Shown: positions 1 through 7,048 of the stretch, one piece after another
Layout: every line of letters starts with the position of its first letter
Numbering within the stretch: position 1 is the first letter of the stretch
Assembly (NCBI GenBank): GCA_022425465.1
Contig: JAKMFK010000172.1
Coordinates: forward strand, 1 to 13,215
DNA length: 13,215 nucleotides
Reading direction: 5' to 3'
From: Bacteroidia bacterium
GTDB lineage: Bacteria > Bacteroidota > Bacteroidia > NS11-12g > UBA9320
The notes under the pieces: generated by a model
What the model was told of the DNA's origin: nothing
Databases searched by the model: none
The model's input: the letters and a program-made list of their open reading frames with translations, nothing else
Translations under genes and position numbers: made by a program

Positions 1-2
1 GC

Positions 3-437
3 ATAGTAGGTTATTATACTAACCAAAACTTTAGCCCAATGAGAATTTATTTTACCAAGAATATTCCTGATTCATTAATTACAAGTGAATTACAGTCAAT
101 GGCTTCTAATACAATTGTAAACAATAAAGTTTATTCAAGAAATAAAGAACTTAATGCTTCATTTTATCTCAAACAAGCAGGTAATACAAAGAATACAGCA
201 TTAGCTGTTGCAGGTTTATCAGCACTAATTGGTGGACTGATGTTATCATCAAGTGACCCTAACAATCCTGACTCTAGCCCTTCTGCAACCCCAATATTCG
301 CTGTTGGCGGGATTGTTTCCCTAATACTAAATGCAGTTGGTAATAATGCTTTAGTCAAAGCAGGTGAAGCAATGGAATTAGAGAAAATAAAAGAATTTAA
401 GGCAAAAAACACTACCCCCACCTCCACCAAACCATAA
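3..437 (+). CDS. Hypothetical membrane protein, 5' end probably outside the window
   Basis: I do not recognise this protein. The frame is open from base 3 to the stop at 435-437, with no stop before the first ATG at 39, so the true start may lie left of the window; ATG 39 (132 residues) is the only in-window ATG candidate and has no visible ribosome binding site. From that ATG, a polar N-terminal half rich in Asn, Ser and Lys (about residues 1-52) is followed by two hydrophobic, Gly/Ala-rich segments (about 53-70 and 84-108). A Ser/Pro/Asn-rich loop separates them. A charged Lys/Glu-rich tail ends in Thr/Pro repeats. This suggests a small protein with a helical membrane hairpin. No catalytic motif or cysteine is visible. 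The antiparallel open frame over the same bases looks like a shadow. Coding status is fairly likely; function is unknown. Confidence 0.55.
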   Translation: MVGYYTNQNFSPMRIYFTKNIPDSLITSELQSMASNTIVNNKVYSRNKELNASFYLKQAGNTKNTALAVAGLSALIGGLMLSSSDPNNPDSSPSATPIFAVGGIVSLILNAVGNNALVKAGEAMELEKIKEFKAKNTTPTSTKP

Positions 438-578
438 GGTTATACACCCATTCTGAGCAAAGGCTAAAGAATTGAAACCGATATTTTAAAAGGGTACGGG
501 GGTGTTAAATAAGAAAAATAGTTGGGATTTTTTAGGGAAATTAACTGCCTCAGGACTGCCACAAAATAGTTTTTTGAC

Positions 579-586
579 TACTTTTG
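579..586 (+). promoter_or_regulatory. Possible Bacteroidota -7 promoter element upstream of the tRNA
   Basis: TACTTTTG fits the Bacteroidota -7 consensus TAnnTTTG. It would start transcription about 65 bases before the tRNA, leaving a leader to be processed. No convincing TTTG lies 17-20 bases upstream, so only half of the promoter is supported. In AT-rich DNA such matches also arise by chance. Confidence 0.3.
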
Positions 587-601
587 CAGCCTTACAATTG
601 T

Positions 602-616
602 CTTTAATGATTAAAG
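602..616. repeat. Short perfect inverted repeat in the tRNA leader
   Basis: CTTTAAT and ATTAAAG form a perfect 7-bp dyad around a single central G, between the possible -7 element and the tRNA. The spacer is too short for an RNA hairpin with all seven pairs, so a protein-binding site or chance are the alternatives. Nothing else supports a function. Confidence 0.25.
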
Positions 617-659
617 CAATAATCCCTTAAAGACTAGTTGCATCCGCTTAATACAAGCA

Positions 660-733
660 GGGCCTATAGCTCAGTTGGTTAGAGCACCTGACTCATAATC
701 AGGTGGTCCCTGGTTCGAGTCCAGGTGGGCCCA
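660..733 (+). tRNA. tRNA with CAT anticodon, probably tRNA-Ile2 (alternatively elongator Met)
   Basis: All four arms fold. The acceptor 660-666 pairs with 726-732 (one G-U pair). The D stem is 669-672/682-685. The anticodon stem 687-691/699-703 is perfect, with loop CTCATAA and anticodon CAT at 694-696. The T stem 709-713/721-725 encloses the loop TTCGAGT. Discriminator A is 733 and CCA is not encoded. The intact G1-C72 pair and the lack of three G-C pairs in the anticodon stem exclude initiator tRNA. The acceptor pairs C4-G69 and C5-G68 resemble E. coli Ile2 (ileX) rather than elongator Met (U4-A69, A5-U68). The likely product is therefore an Ile tRNA whose C34 is converted to lysidine by TilS to read AUA. 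Ile versus Met remains a judgement by eye. Confidence 0.93.
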
Positions 734-748
734 CTAAATATTATTAAG

Positions 749-773
749 GGCCTACTTTCAAGTAGGCCTTTTT
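749..773 (+). terminator. Rho-independent terminator after the tRNA
   Basis: An 8-bp GC-rich stem (GGCCTACT, 749-756; AGTAGGCC, 761-768) with a 4-base loop is followed by TTTTT and further T-rich sequence. It lies 15 bases past the tRNA end, as expected for a monocistronic tRNA transcript. Confidence 0.85.
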
Positions 774-956
774 AATTTTGCATTGTGCACATTTATAACA
801 CAATCTGTCATTAAGCTCATAATTAAATTATTGTTTTGGCAAATGAAACCCTATTAAAATCTAAACTATTTATCTTGTTCAGTACCCCCTAACCCAAATC
901 CTTTACTCAGAATGTTGGTTTAGCCCTATGGTTTGGGGTTGGTGAAAGGTTTAAAA

Positions 957-1805
957 TTAATGACTATTTATGAAGTTATTGAATTCAGTCTTTGCAGTTA
1001 TATTTTTGAAAAGAGAGCCGTGGTCACCGCCACTAATTTCAACAAACTGTCTATTCTTACAACTTGTATAATTTAATACGTCTTGTTTAAACTTCGGCCA
1101 AGAGTACATTTGTATAGGAGAGTCACTTAACCCTTGAATAAACAAAATGTCAGACTTGAATCCATTTGTAAAATTGAGCAATGACCTTTGAAAATAAGCG
1201 TTTGGGTTGTTAGAGGTAGTTCCATAGGTGTTTCTTAGTTTGGTACATTCAGCACTAGATTGAACTTGCCCATTTTCCTCCAGCTCACATCTAAAAATAA
1301 GATTTAATGGTCCTGGTGCATTAGCAATTACACCATTTGTTTGATGCATTGTATTAAGCCTTGTCACCATGTAGCCTCCTTGAGAGTGTCCACCAAGAAA
1401 TATCTTTTTTACGGTTAATCCTAATTCCTGACTTGCTTCATTTTTCAACCATAATAAGGCAGCTTCACCTTGAACAATATTGTCGCCTAATAATACATTT
1501 TCTTGTGGATATGCTACACTCACAATCATCATATCATTTCTATCTAAAATATCCTTGAATTTATCAAGTGTTGTATTGGCAGCAGTCATTAAGTTGCTAT
1601 CATATAATAATGTTCCGTGGAATACTAACAAGACATCAACTTCATTTAGAGCAGGTTTGTCTATTACAACATCAACATTAATGTTGATGTAGGTAATTGA
1701 CTTTGTTATTCTGTGTGATTTTAGGATTGGCTGTTCTGTCGAATTGTCTTTGTCACACGAAAAAAAAAGCATAATTGAAAGTATGATATTCAATACCCTT
1801 TTCAT
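957..1805 (-). CDS. Alpha/beta-hydrolase lipoprotein (esterase/peptidase-like)
   Basis: Predicted secreted serine hydrolase anchored to a membrane by lipid. From the ATG at 1805 it has 282 residues: a short basic N-terminus, hydrophobic segment and lipobox-like LFFSC with lipid-acceptor Cys17, followed by acidic residues. The frame extends nine codons upstream to an ATG at 1832, but that start would bury the signal peptide, so 1805 is preferred. Fold features appear in order: oxyanion HG at 63-64, nucleophile elbow GHSQGG with Ser141, probable acid Asp228 in a GLSDS segment, and His262 in GGDHG. This is a complete Ser-Asp-His triad in hydrolase order. Two pairs of Cys (173/187 and perhaps 249) could form disulfides. 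It resembles secreted feruloyl-esterase or polyhydroxyalkanoate-depolymerase-like hydrolases, but the substrate is not readable. It is monocistronic and divergent from amt. Confidence 0.85.
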   Translation of the reverse strand: MKRVLNIILSIMLFFSCDKDNSTEQPILKSHRITKSITYININVDVVIDKPALNEVDVLLVFHGTLLYDSNLMTAANTTLDKFKDILDRNDMMIVSVAYPQENVLLGDNIVQGEAALLWLKNEASQELGLTVKKIFLGGHSQGGYMVTRLNTMHQTNGVIANAPGPLNLIFRCELEENGQVQSSAECTKLRNTYGTTSNNPNAYFQRSLLNFTNGFKSDILFIQGLSDSPIQMYSWPKFKQDVLNYTSCKNRQFVEISGGDHGSLFKNITAKTEFNNFINSH

Positions 1806-1809
1806 ACCC

Positions 1810-1817
1810 CAAATATA
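1810..1817 (-). promoter_or_regulatory. Possible -7 promoter element abutting the hydrolase start
   Basis: On the minus strand this reads TATATTTG, a match to TAnnTTTG, ending 4 bases before the ATG at 1805. If real, transcription would start at or near the start codon, giving a nearly leaderless mRNA. No TTTG is found at the expected upstream distance, so this may be chance. Confidence 0.25.
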
Positions 1818-2004
1818 TGAGTTGTACCTCAATGGTTAATTTTGGAATAGGGATTAATGCTACTAAAAGCCATAAATTGAAGAAAAATTCAAAAAGCTTT
1901 TAATTGTAAAAAAATACATTTTAATCTATTTATACTCCCATTTTTATCAAAAATTATTTTTTTCTTTTTTTATTGAGACAAATCTTCTTTTTTTACACCC
2001 ATAA

Positions 2005-3282
2005 ATGGGAAAAAAATTAAATTTTATTGTTTTAACAATTTTGGTTTTGATTTGCACTTTTGTAGCAAACAATTATGAAGAGTTGTCATCTGCAATCGAT
2101 TCAGGTGATACAGCTTGGATGTTGGTAGCTAGTGCTTTTGTTCTGCTCATGACACCTGGACTGTCATTCTTTTATGGTGGGATGATTAACAAAAAAAATG
2201 TAATCTCTACCATGTTGCAGAGTTTTATTGCCTTAGGGGTAATTAGTGTTTTATGGGTGGTAGTCGGTTTTAGCCTAGCTTTCGGAGAAAGTATTGGTGG
2301 AATTATTGGAAATCCATCTACCTATTTTGCGTTTAAGAATGTAGGGTCAAATCCTAATCCTGCATTTTCATCAACAATTCCTTTTTTGCTTTTTGCACTT
2401 TTTCAACTCAAATTTGCCGTAATAACGCCAGCTTTAATTACGGGTAGTTTTGCTGGTCGTGTGAGGTTCAGGAGCTATATTTTCTTTATGGTCCTCTTTA
2501 GTATTTTTATATATAGTCCATTAGCTCATATGACTTGGCACCCAGACGGTTTATTCAGAAATTGGGGTGTATTGGATTTTGCAGGGGGAACAGTTGTTCA
2601 TATGTCAGCTGGTTTTGCGGCATTAGCGGGTGCTGTTTTTCTGGGTAAAAGAAAGACGCTTACAGAAGACTCCATTAATGTTCCTTATGTTATTTTAGGA
2701 ACAGGTTTGTTGTGGTTTGGATGGTTTGGTTTCAATGCAGGATCAGCTTTAGGAGCTAATGCAGATGCAGTAATTGCTTTTGCAAATACAAATATCGCTT
2801 CAGCTACAGCAATGATAACTTGGGTTTTTTATGAGCGAATGCTTGGACGTAAAATGTCTGCATTGGGAGCATGTATTGGAGCAGTAGTTGGATTGGTAGC
2901 TATTACTCCAGCGGCAGGTTTTGTAAATATTGGTCAATCGATGTTCATAGGATTTATTGCATCCATTATTTCCAACTGGGCAATTAATTTTAAGAATAAA
3001 ACGGGTATCGATGATACGCTCGATGTTTTTCCAAGTCACGGTGTTGGCGGTATAGTTGGTATGCTACTTACTGCGGTTTTTGCTTCAGAAGTTGGGCTGA
3101 TTTATGGTGAAACAACCACGTGGTATAATCACTTGATAGCTTTAGTGATTACTTCTGTATATTGTTTTGGAGGTAGTTATCTGCTTTACTTTATTGTCGA
3201 TAAATTATTGAGTATGCGAGTCAGAGAAGATCAAGAGGATAGAGGGTTGGATCAGAGCCAACATGGCGAAAAAATTGATTAA
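2005..3282 (+). CDS. amt: Ammonium transporter, Amt/MEP/Rh family
   Basis: Inner-membrane trimeric channel that takes up ammonium. The 425-residue protein has an N-terminal hydrophobic segment (about 5-21), a periplasmic stretch, then eleven membrane helices. Amt signatures are clear: DTAWMLVASAFVLLMTPG (35-52), Asp191 followed by FAGGTVVHMSAG carrying the first pore histidine (His199), NAGSALGANA (244-253), and PSHGVGGIVG carrying the second pore histidine (His345). The cytoplasmic tail (about 403-425) keeps the conserved basic-acidic pattern ending in HGE that contacts the GlnK regulator in E. coli AmtB. No PII gene (glnB/glnK) is adjacent, unlike the usual glnK-amtB pair, so regulation by PII would have to act in trans. 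ATG 2005 gives the expected length; no Shine-Dalgarno is visible, as is common in this phylum. It is monocistronic, ending in a terminator. Confidence 0.96.
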   Translation: MGKKLNFIVLTILVLICTFVANNYEELSSAIDSGDTAWMLVASAFVLLMTPGLSFFYGGMINKKNVISTMLQSFIALGVISVLWVVVGFSLAFGESIGGIIGNPSTYFAFKNVGSNPNPAFSSTIPFLLFALFQLKFAVITPALITGSFAGRVRFRSYIFFMVLFSIFIYSPLAHMTWHPDGLFRNWGVLDFAGGTVVHMSAGFAALAGAVFLGKRKTLTEDSINVPYVILGTGLLWFGWFGFNAGSALGANADAVIAFANTNIASATAMITWVFYERMLGRKMSALGACIGAVVGLVAITPAAGFVNIGQSMFIGFIASIISNWAINFKNKTGIDDTLDVFPSHGVGGIVGMLLTAVFASEVGLIYGETTTWYNHLIALVITSVYCFGGSYLLYFIVDKLLSMRVREDQEDRGLDQSQHGEKID

Positions 3283-3283
3283 A

Positions 3284-3311
3284 AAAAAGCCCATATACAT
3301 GTGGGCTTTTT
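3284..3311. terminator. Bidirectional terminator between amt and the convergent membrane protein gene
   Basis: AAAAAGCCCA (3284-3293) pairs with TGGGCTTTTT (3302-3311) around an 8-base loop. The A run on one side and T run on the other let it act for both strands. It starts two bases after the amt stop and lies 19 bases past the end of the opposing gene. Confidence 0.85.
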
Positions 3312-3330
3312 CAATTGAATAAATTCTATT

Positions 3331-3738
3331 TTAGACTGTTCCTTTCTTAGATCCATATAATAAAAGACCATAAGAAACTAGTCCCATAATAATTACTGGT
3401 AAAGGAGCTGCCAAACCATCATTTGTAATGAATGAGATTAAATCTGGTAAAGCACAAAATCCCCAAATAACACTATACAAGAATGAAAGTCTTCTTAAAG
3501 TAGCTTCGTCATTAAACGATCTAGATCCAATAAGTAAGAAGATTAATCCTGTAAAAATTAGACCGACTACCATAGCAAAGTTTTCAAATAACTTTACGGC
3601 ATCTGCAGAGGGTGTATCTCCAAAAACATCGGCAAGTAACATAGCTTTGAAATCAGCGTTGAATAAGCTGAGAGGTAGTGGTAAAAGTTGTAAAAATGCG
3701 AGTACCGCTACAATTGTAAAAATAGTTTTAATTTTCAT
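3331..3738 (-). CDS. Small four-helix membrane protein of unknown function
   Basis: The 135-residue product has four predicted membrane segments: about residues 5-26, 54-70, 83-104 and 113-129. A polar stretch (about 27-50) follows the first helix and a short Ser/Arg/Asp-rich loop follows the second. No cysteine pairs, histidine clusters or catalytic motifs are seen, and I cannot name the family. The ATG at 3738 is followed directly by a Lys-rich start and a hydrophobic helix, so the start is credible. The gene is separated from the photolyase operon behind it by 87 bases that hold a promoter-like element, so it is probably transcribed on its own. The open frame on the opposite strand has a hydrophilic, low-complexity translation and is a shadow. 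Confidence 0.75.
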   Translation of the reverse strand: MKIKTIFTIVAVLAFLQLLPLPLSLFNADFKAMLLADVFGDTPSADAVKLFENFAMVVGLIFTGLIFLLIGSRSFNDEATLRRLSFLYSVIWGFCALPDLISFITNDGLAAPLPVIIMGLVSYGLLLYGSKKGTV

Positions 3739-3755
3739 TTTAGTTTATGAATTAA

Positions 3756-3777
3756 TTGGTTTAAGAAACCAAATATA
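3756..3777 (-). promoter_or_regulatory. Possible -7 promoter element overlapped by a perfect dyad
   Basis: On the minus strand 3777-3770 reads TATATTTG (fits TAnnTTTG), about 32 bases before the ATG at 3738. A perfect inverted repeat, TTGGTTT-AAG-AAACCAA (3756-3772), overlaps the end of this element and the likely start point. Such a placement would suit a repressor operator, or a hairpin at the very 5' end of the mRNA. No upstream TTTG was found at the right spacing. Confidence 0.4.
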
Positions 3778-3796
3778 AATAAAACTTGGCATTTGT

Positions 3797-3826
3797 AGTT
3801 GTGAGCTGATGCTAGGTGGCACAACT
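3797..3826 (-). repeat. Inverted repeat at the end of the photolyase operon
   Basis: AGTTGTG and CACAACT form a perfect 7-bp inverted repeat around a 16-base loop, beginning at the stop codon of the last photolyase-operon gene. It could protect or define the 3' end of the mRNA, but there is no U-tract, so it is not called a terminator. Confidence 0.3.
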
Positions 3827-5286
3827 TATTCTAATGAAGACAAAAATTCTTCAGCTATTTTTAGCTGTTCATCCATTTTGGGACCTTCCATTTTTCGAGC
3901 TAGATTTACCATCATACTCATTCGTCTATTTTTAGAAAATTCTTCATGATTAACATAGATGAATCGCCAATAAAGGGCATTCCATGTTCTACACCATTCT
4001 CCCTTTTTGTAATCACTCATTTTTAAAATATAGTTGCTACCACTACAATAGGGTTTGGTTGTCATCAGACCTCCATCTGCATATTGAGTCATACCATATA
4101 CATTAGGTACCATTACCCAATCGTAGGCATCTACATACATCTCCATGAACCATCGATAGACTTCGTCTGGGTCAAATTCACAAAGCATCATGAAGTTTCC
4201 CATGATCATTAATCGTTCTATGTGATGGGAATACCCTGTTTTTAGTAGTTTTTGGATGGTTTTGTCTATTGGTACTATTCCGGTGCTGCCTGTCCAAAAA
4301 CTTTTTGGGATTTTTCGAGAATAACCAAAGTGATTTGTAGTTCGTTGTTTTACTCCATCCAGTGTGTAGATTCCTCTTATGAATTCTCGCCAGCCCAAGA
4401 TTTGACGAATAAAACCTTCTAAACTATTCAATGGGAAATGCTGAACTGAATGAGACTTGAGAACTTCATTGATAATTTGTTTTGGACAAAGTAGACCTAT
4501 ATTTAACATAGGTGTGAGTATAGAATGCCATAACCAATGTTCTTCTTTAACAATGGCATCTTCATAGTCTCCAAATAAGACAAATCGTTCTTGAATAAAT
4601 TGGTCTAGATGTTCTTCGGCTTTTTGATGGGTTATTGGGTAATAAAATGAATTTATATCACCATAATTGCATTTGAAATTATTCTCTACATAGCCTTTAG
4701 CCTCAGCAATATACTTATTCTCTGTTGGGTGTTTATATTTTGGAATTGGAGTTCCTTTTGGAACTTTTTTACGATTATCAGCATCAAAGCTCCATTTTCC
4801 TCCTACAGGTTTATTGTCATCCTCTAACAAGATTTTATGTCTTTTCCTAGATTCACTATAAAAGCTTGCCATTAGGTATTTTTTTTGAACTTTCAGTAAA
4901 TCACCAACTTCTTTTTGGGTATTTATAAAATTGGGGTTTTCATGTTGAATGGATTCAACATTATATTTTTTAATAAACCTATTGATTCTTCCTTCGAGTA
5001 AGTAATCATCAGAAACAAAGTAATGAATTTGATTTTTTTGATTTTTTTCTAGAATTGATTCTAGACTAAATTTATCTGTCGATTGAATATATATTACGGA
5101 GGTTTTATCTGATATGTAATCAGCATAGTATTTCATGCTAGCTCTGTGTAGAACTAACTTTTGTTTGTGGAATTTGTATTGGTTAAAATATAAATCGTCT
5201 TCTATCAGATATATCTTTTCACACTCTTCAACTAATGTGGAGTTTTTATATAATTGATGCGGAAATACAAGTCCTATTTTTTTCAT
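3826..5286 (-). CDS. FeS-BCP/CryPro-type photolyase lacking two Fe-S ligand cysteines
   Basis: Predicted FAD photolyase of the bacterial (6-4)/CryPro group, which in Agrobacterium PhrB repairs (6-4) photoproducts with FAD, a ribityllumazine antenna and a [4Fe-4S] cluster. The 486-residue length is typical. Family marks are the N-terminal antenna domain beginning KKIGLVFPHQL, GGKWSFD (162-168), LEGFIRQILGWREFIRG (289-305), the paired active-site histidines His354-His355 in HHIERLMIMGNF, and PNVYGMTQYADGG (394-406). Cys369 and Cys432 match two of the four cluster ligands (Cys350 and Cys454 of PhrB). The segment that normally carries the CxxC pair between MSDY and the last cysteine is missing: here MSDY (423-426) runs straight into KKGEWCRTWNALYW. 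A four-Cys cluster therefore cannot form in the standard way, although Cys414 (KPYC) lies nearby. The start codon overlaps the preceding stop (ATGA), and an AAGGA sequence lies upstream. It is the last gene of the operon. Confidence 0.92.
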   Translation of the reverse strand: MKKIGLVFPHQLYKNSTLVEECEKIYLIEDDLYFNQYKFHKQKLVLHRASMKYYADYISDKTSVIYIQSTDKFSLESILEKNQKNQIHYFVSDDYLLEGRINRFIKKYNVESIQHENPNFINTQKEVGDLLKVQKKYLMASFYSESRKRHKILLEDDNKPVGGKWSFDADNRKKVPKGTPIPKYKHPTENKYIAEAKGYVENNFKCNYGDINSFYYPITHQKAEEHLDQFIQERFVLFGDYEDAIVKEEHWLWHSILTPMLNIGLLCPKQIINEVLKSHSVQHFPLNSLEGFIRQILGWREFIRGIYTLDGVKQRTTNHFGYSRKIPKSFWTGSTGIVPIDKTIQKLLKTGYSHHIERLMIMGNFMMLCEFDPDEVYRWFMEMYVDAYDWVMVPNVYGMTQYADGGLMTTKPYCSGSNYILKMSDYKKGEWCRTWNALYWRFIYVNHEEFSKNRRMSMMVNLARKMEGPKMDEQLKIAEEFLSSLE

Positions 5287-5843
5287 ATGATAATAATTCC
5301 TTCGTTAATATCTCCCATTTCTAAATGTTTATTGTTTTGATGTCTTAATCCAGATAGGAGTGCCATAAGAGCGTCAATTTGATGCCAATTGGTGGGGGTG
5401 TCGTTTAAATGAATAGGTGTTTTTTCTAGTAATTTTAAAAGAAATAAATCGATGTCTTTTTTGTAATGAGTACTCTTGATTAGCTTAGATTGAAAGAAGG
5501 CCGGATAGACTTCATAAAAAGCAACAGTTTTGAATGAATTTTTTAAACTCATCGCTCGAGCGGTTAATCCACCCAGAAACATTGGAGACATGGCACTTGT
5601 TTCAATATCTGCTTTACGATAGTGAAAATTTTGACCTTGGCCATGGTATGCACTTGGGATGCTCAAGGGTGCATCAATATAGACTGATTCAGGGTTAATT
5701 TCTTCTAACATTGATTTTAGCCATGAATCGGTGTGTTGTTTTTTGGCTACTTGAATAAATTGAACTTGATCATTGCTCAGATGAGCAATTACACTATTCC
5801 CGCTCAATTGAGCCCCAAAGTCTATACCTATTATTTTAGCCAT
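5283..5843 (-). CDS. DUF429-like predicted nuclease (RNase H fold) inside the photolyase operon
   Basis: The 186-residue protein resembles DUF429/COG4923-type predicted nucleases with a ribonuclease H-like fold. What is seen: an N-terminal strand and turn [12 protein letters not shown] with Asp8, a second strand VYIDAPLSIP with Asp57, a charged YRKADIE stretch (75-81), EVYPAF with Glu111, and a C-terminal helix HQIDALMALLSG with Asp157. Three aspartates in this order fit the metal-binding pattern of RNase H-fold enzymes, but activity is unproven. The gene starts 13 nt before the cryptochrome-DASH stop and ends in a 4-nt overlap with the next photolyase, so it is probably translationally coupled to both. 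The context suggests a role in DNA repair or in handling damaged nucleic acid; that is inference. The assignment rests on motif reading by eye. Confidence 0.8.
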   Translation of the reverse strand: MAKIIGIDFGAQLSGNSVIAHLSNDQVQFIQVAKKQHTDSWLKSMLEEINPESVYIDAPLSIPSAYHGQGQNFHYRKADIETSAMSPMFLGGLTARAMSLKNSFKTVAFYEVYPAFFQSKLIKSTHYKKDIDLFLLKLLEKTPIHLNDTPTNWHQIDALMALLSGLRHQNNKHLEMGDINEGIIII

Positions 5844-7048
5844 TTTTCTCTGTAACTCTTAGTTGGGTCATAACGATCTGCTTGACCTTGAGTGTTAAAC
5901 TTACGAAATGGCCGGGGGTCATTACCAACACCAGCAATGTACATCCAGTTGCCCCAATTACTTGCAGGGTCGTAGTCAATCAATTGACTTTCCATCCATG
6001 CTGCACCCCATCGCCAGTTAATATTTAAATCGTGAACTAGAAAACTTGCTACATTTTGTCTGCCTCTATTACTCATCCATCCTGTAGCTTTGAGTTCAAT
6101 CATATTGGCATCAACCAAATCATCTCCAGTGTTACCATTTGCCCAATTCCAGAATGTATTCTCATGATTTCTGTATGAAATCGTTTTTCCATTTATACCA
6201 TTTTTTTTAAAAAAAAGGGAGCCATGCTTGCGAAGCTGAAATTGAAAAAAATCCCGCCAGAGCAATTCAAAAATCAACCAATAGGTTGACGAATTAGCCC
6301 CTAATTTATTCTCGTAATCCTTAACTAAATAATGGATTGTTCGAGCAGAAATATTTCCATTTGAAAGCCATGGACTAAACCTACTACTAAAGTCTGTTCC
6401 AAGCATTCCATTTCTTGTTTCTTTGTATGTTGATAAGAGTTTTTTCTCGAAGAAATAATAGTTCAAACGATGAATGGCCTGTTGCTCCCCTCCAGCTAGT
6501 TTGTAAGGCACATTAAAAGTAGGTATGTTAGGAAGATTTATTGGCTTTTGAAATGAACCATACTTTTCTATTTTTTTTCTAAATGAACTGAAAACATCAG
6601 GTGTTTTGTTTAATTCAAAAGGTAGCGTCATAGTATTGATTAAAGTAAAATTATCAAGTGCTATGTTTTTGTTAGTTTTAGATAAAACCTGATGTTCTAT
6701 CTCTAATTCTTCGGTTCCAAATAACTTCTGGTAAGTTAAAATTTCATCGTCACTTATTTCAAGTTCTTTAAGTTCATCAATGGCTTGAAAGATGGTTAAT
6801 TCTATGCCTAATTTTTCGAGGTCTTTTTTTAATTCCTGTAGGGATTCGTTTATAAACTGTTTTCTTTTATCGCCAATTAGTGGAAAACCAAGCTGATGGT
6901 TTTCACCATACTTGGCATTCGTAATATAAAAGCAACGAATGGATTTTAAGGTATGGTGAACTGATATAACCTCATGGTCAGATACACGTTGGTCATTTCT
7001 AAACCAATGAATTATTTTTTTATTTTTTATTTCTTCGACAACGTTCAC
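5831..7048 (-). CDS. Cryptochrome DASH
   Basis: FAD-containing cryptochrome of the DASH subgroup, whose members repair cyclobutane dimers in single-stranded or looped DNA and may act in light responses. It has 405 residues, somewhat short for the family: the chain ends a few residues after the FAD domain, at REKWLK. Domains are a photolyase N-terminal alpha/beta domain (about 10-165; [13 protein letters not shown], 14-26) and a helical FAD domain (about 190-400). DASH hallmarks are [22 protein letters not shown] (207-228, phosphate and FAD binding), [15 protein letters not shown] (254-268), [20 protein letters not shown] (313-332), and [16 protein letters not shown] (364-379), which keeps the Asn364 and Trp368 equivalents of the flavin-site Asn and proximal electron-transfer Trp. 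The start is GTG at 7048: a stop lies four codons upstream and no ATG precedes the conserved motif. It starts 29 nt inside the zinc-ribbon gene. Confidence 0.95.
   Translation of the reverse strand: MNVVEEIKNKKIIHWFRNDQRVSDHEVISVHHTLKSIRCFYITNAKYGENHQLGFPLIGDKRKQFINESLQELKKDLEKLGIELTIFQAIDELKELEISDDEILTYQKLFGTEELEIEHQVLSKTNKNIALDNFTLINTMTLPFELNKTPDVFSSFRKKIEKYGSFQKPINLPNIPTFNVPYKLAGGEQQAIHRLNYYFFEKKLLSTYKETRNGMLGTDFSSRFSPWLSNGNISARTIHYLVKDYENKLGANSSTYWLIFELLWRDFFQFQLRKHGSLFFKKNGINGKTISYRNHENTFWNWANGNTGDDLVDANMIELKATGWMSNRGRQNVASFLVHDLNINWRWGAAWMESQLIDYDPASNWGNWMYIAGVGNDPRPFRKFNTQGQADRYDPTKSYREKWLK

Noticed and set aside
884..956. Possible hairpin terminator downstream of the hydrolase (AACCC...GGGTT-like complementarity)
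   Set aside because: Pairing is imperfect and shifted, the loop is long, and there is no U-tract on the minus strand.
1806..1832. Upstream ATG at 1832 for the alpha/beta hydrolase
   Set aside because: It would place nine polar residues before a textbook lipoprotein signal; ATG 1805 gives a basic n-region, hydrophobic segment and lipobox at Cys17.
2800..3039. 79-codon minus-strand frame with several cysteines inside amt
   Set aside because: It lies wholly within the strongly supported amt gene; the cysteines come from the antisense of Ala/Gly-rich membrane codons. Shadow frame.
3797..3826. Inverted repeat after the photolyase operon considered as a terminator
   Set aside because: The stem is 7 bp with a 16-base loop and no T run follows; kept only as a repeat.
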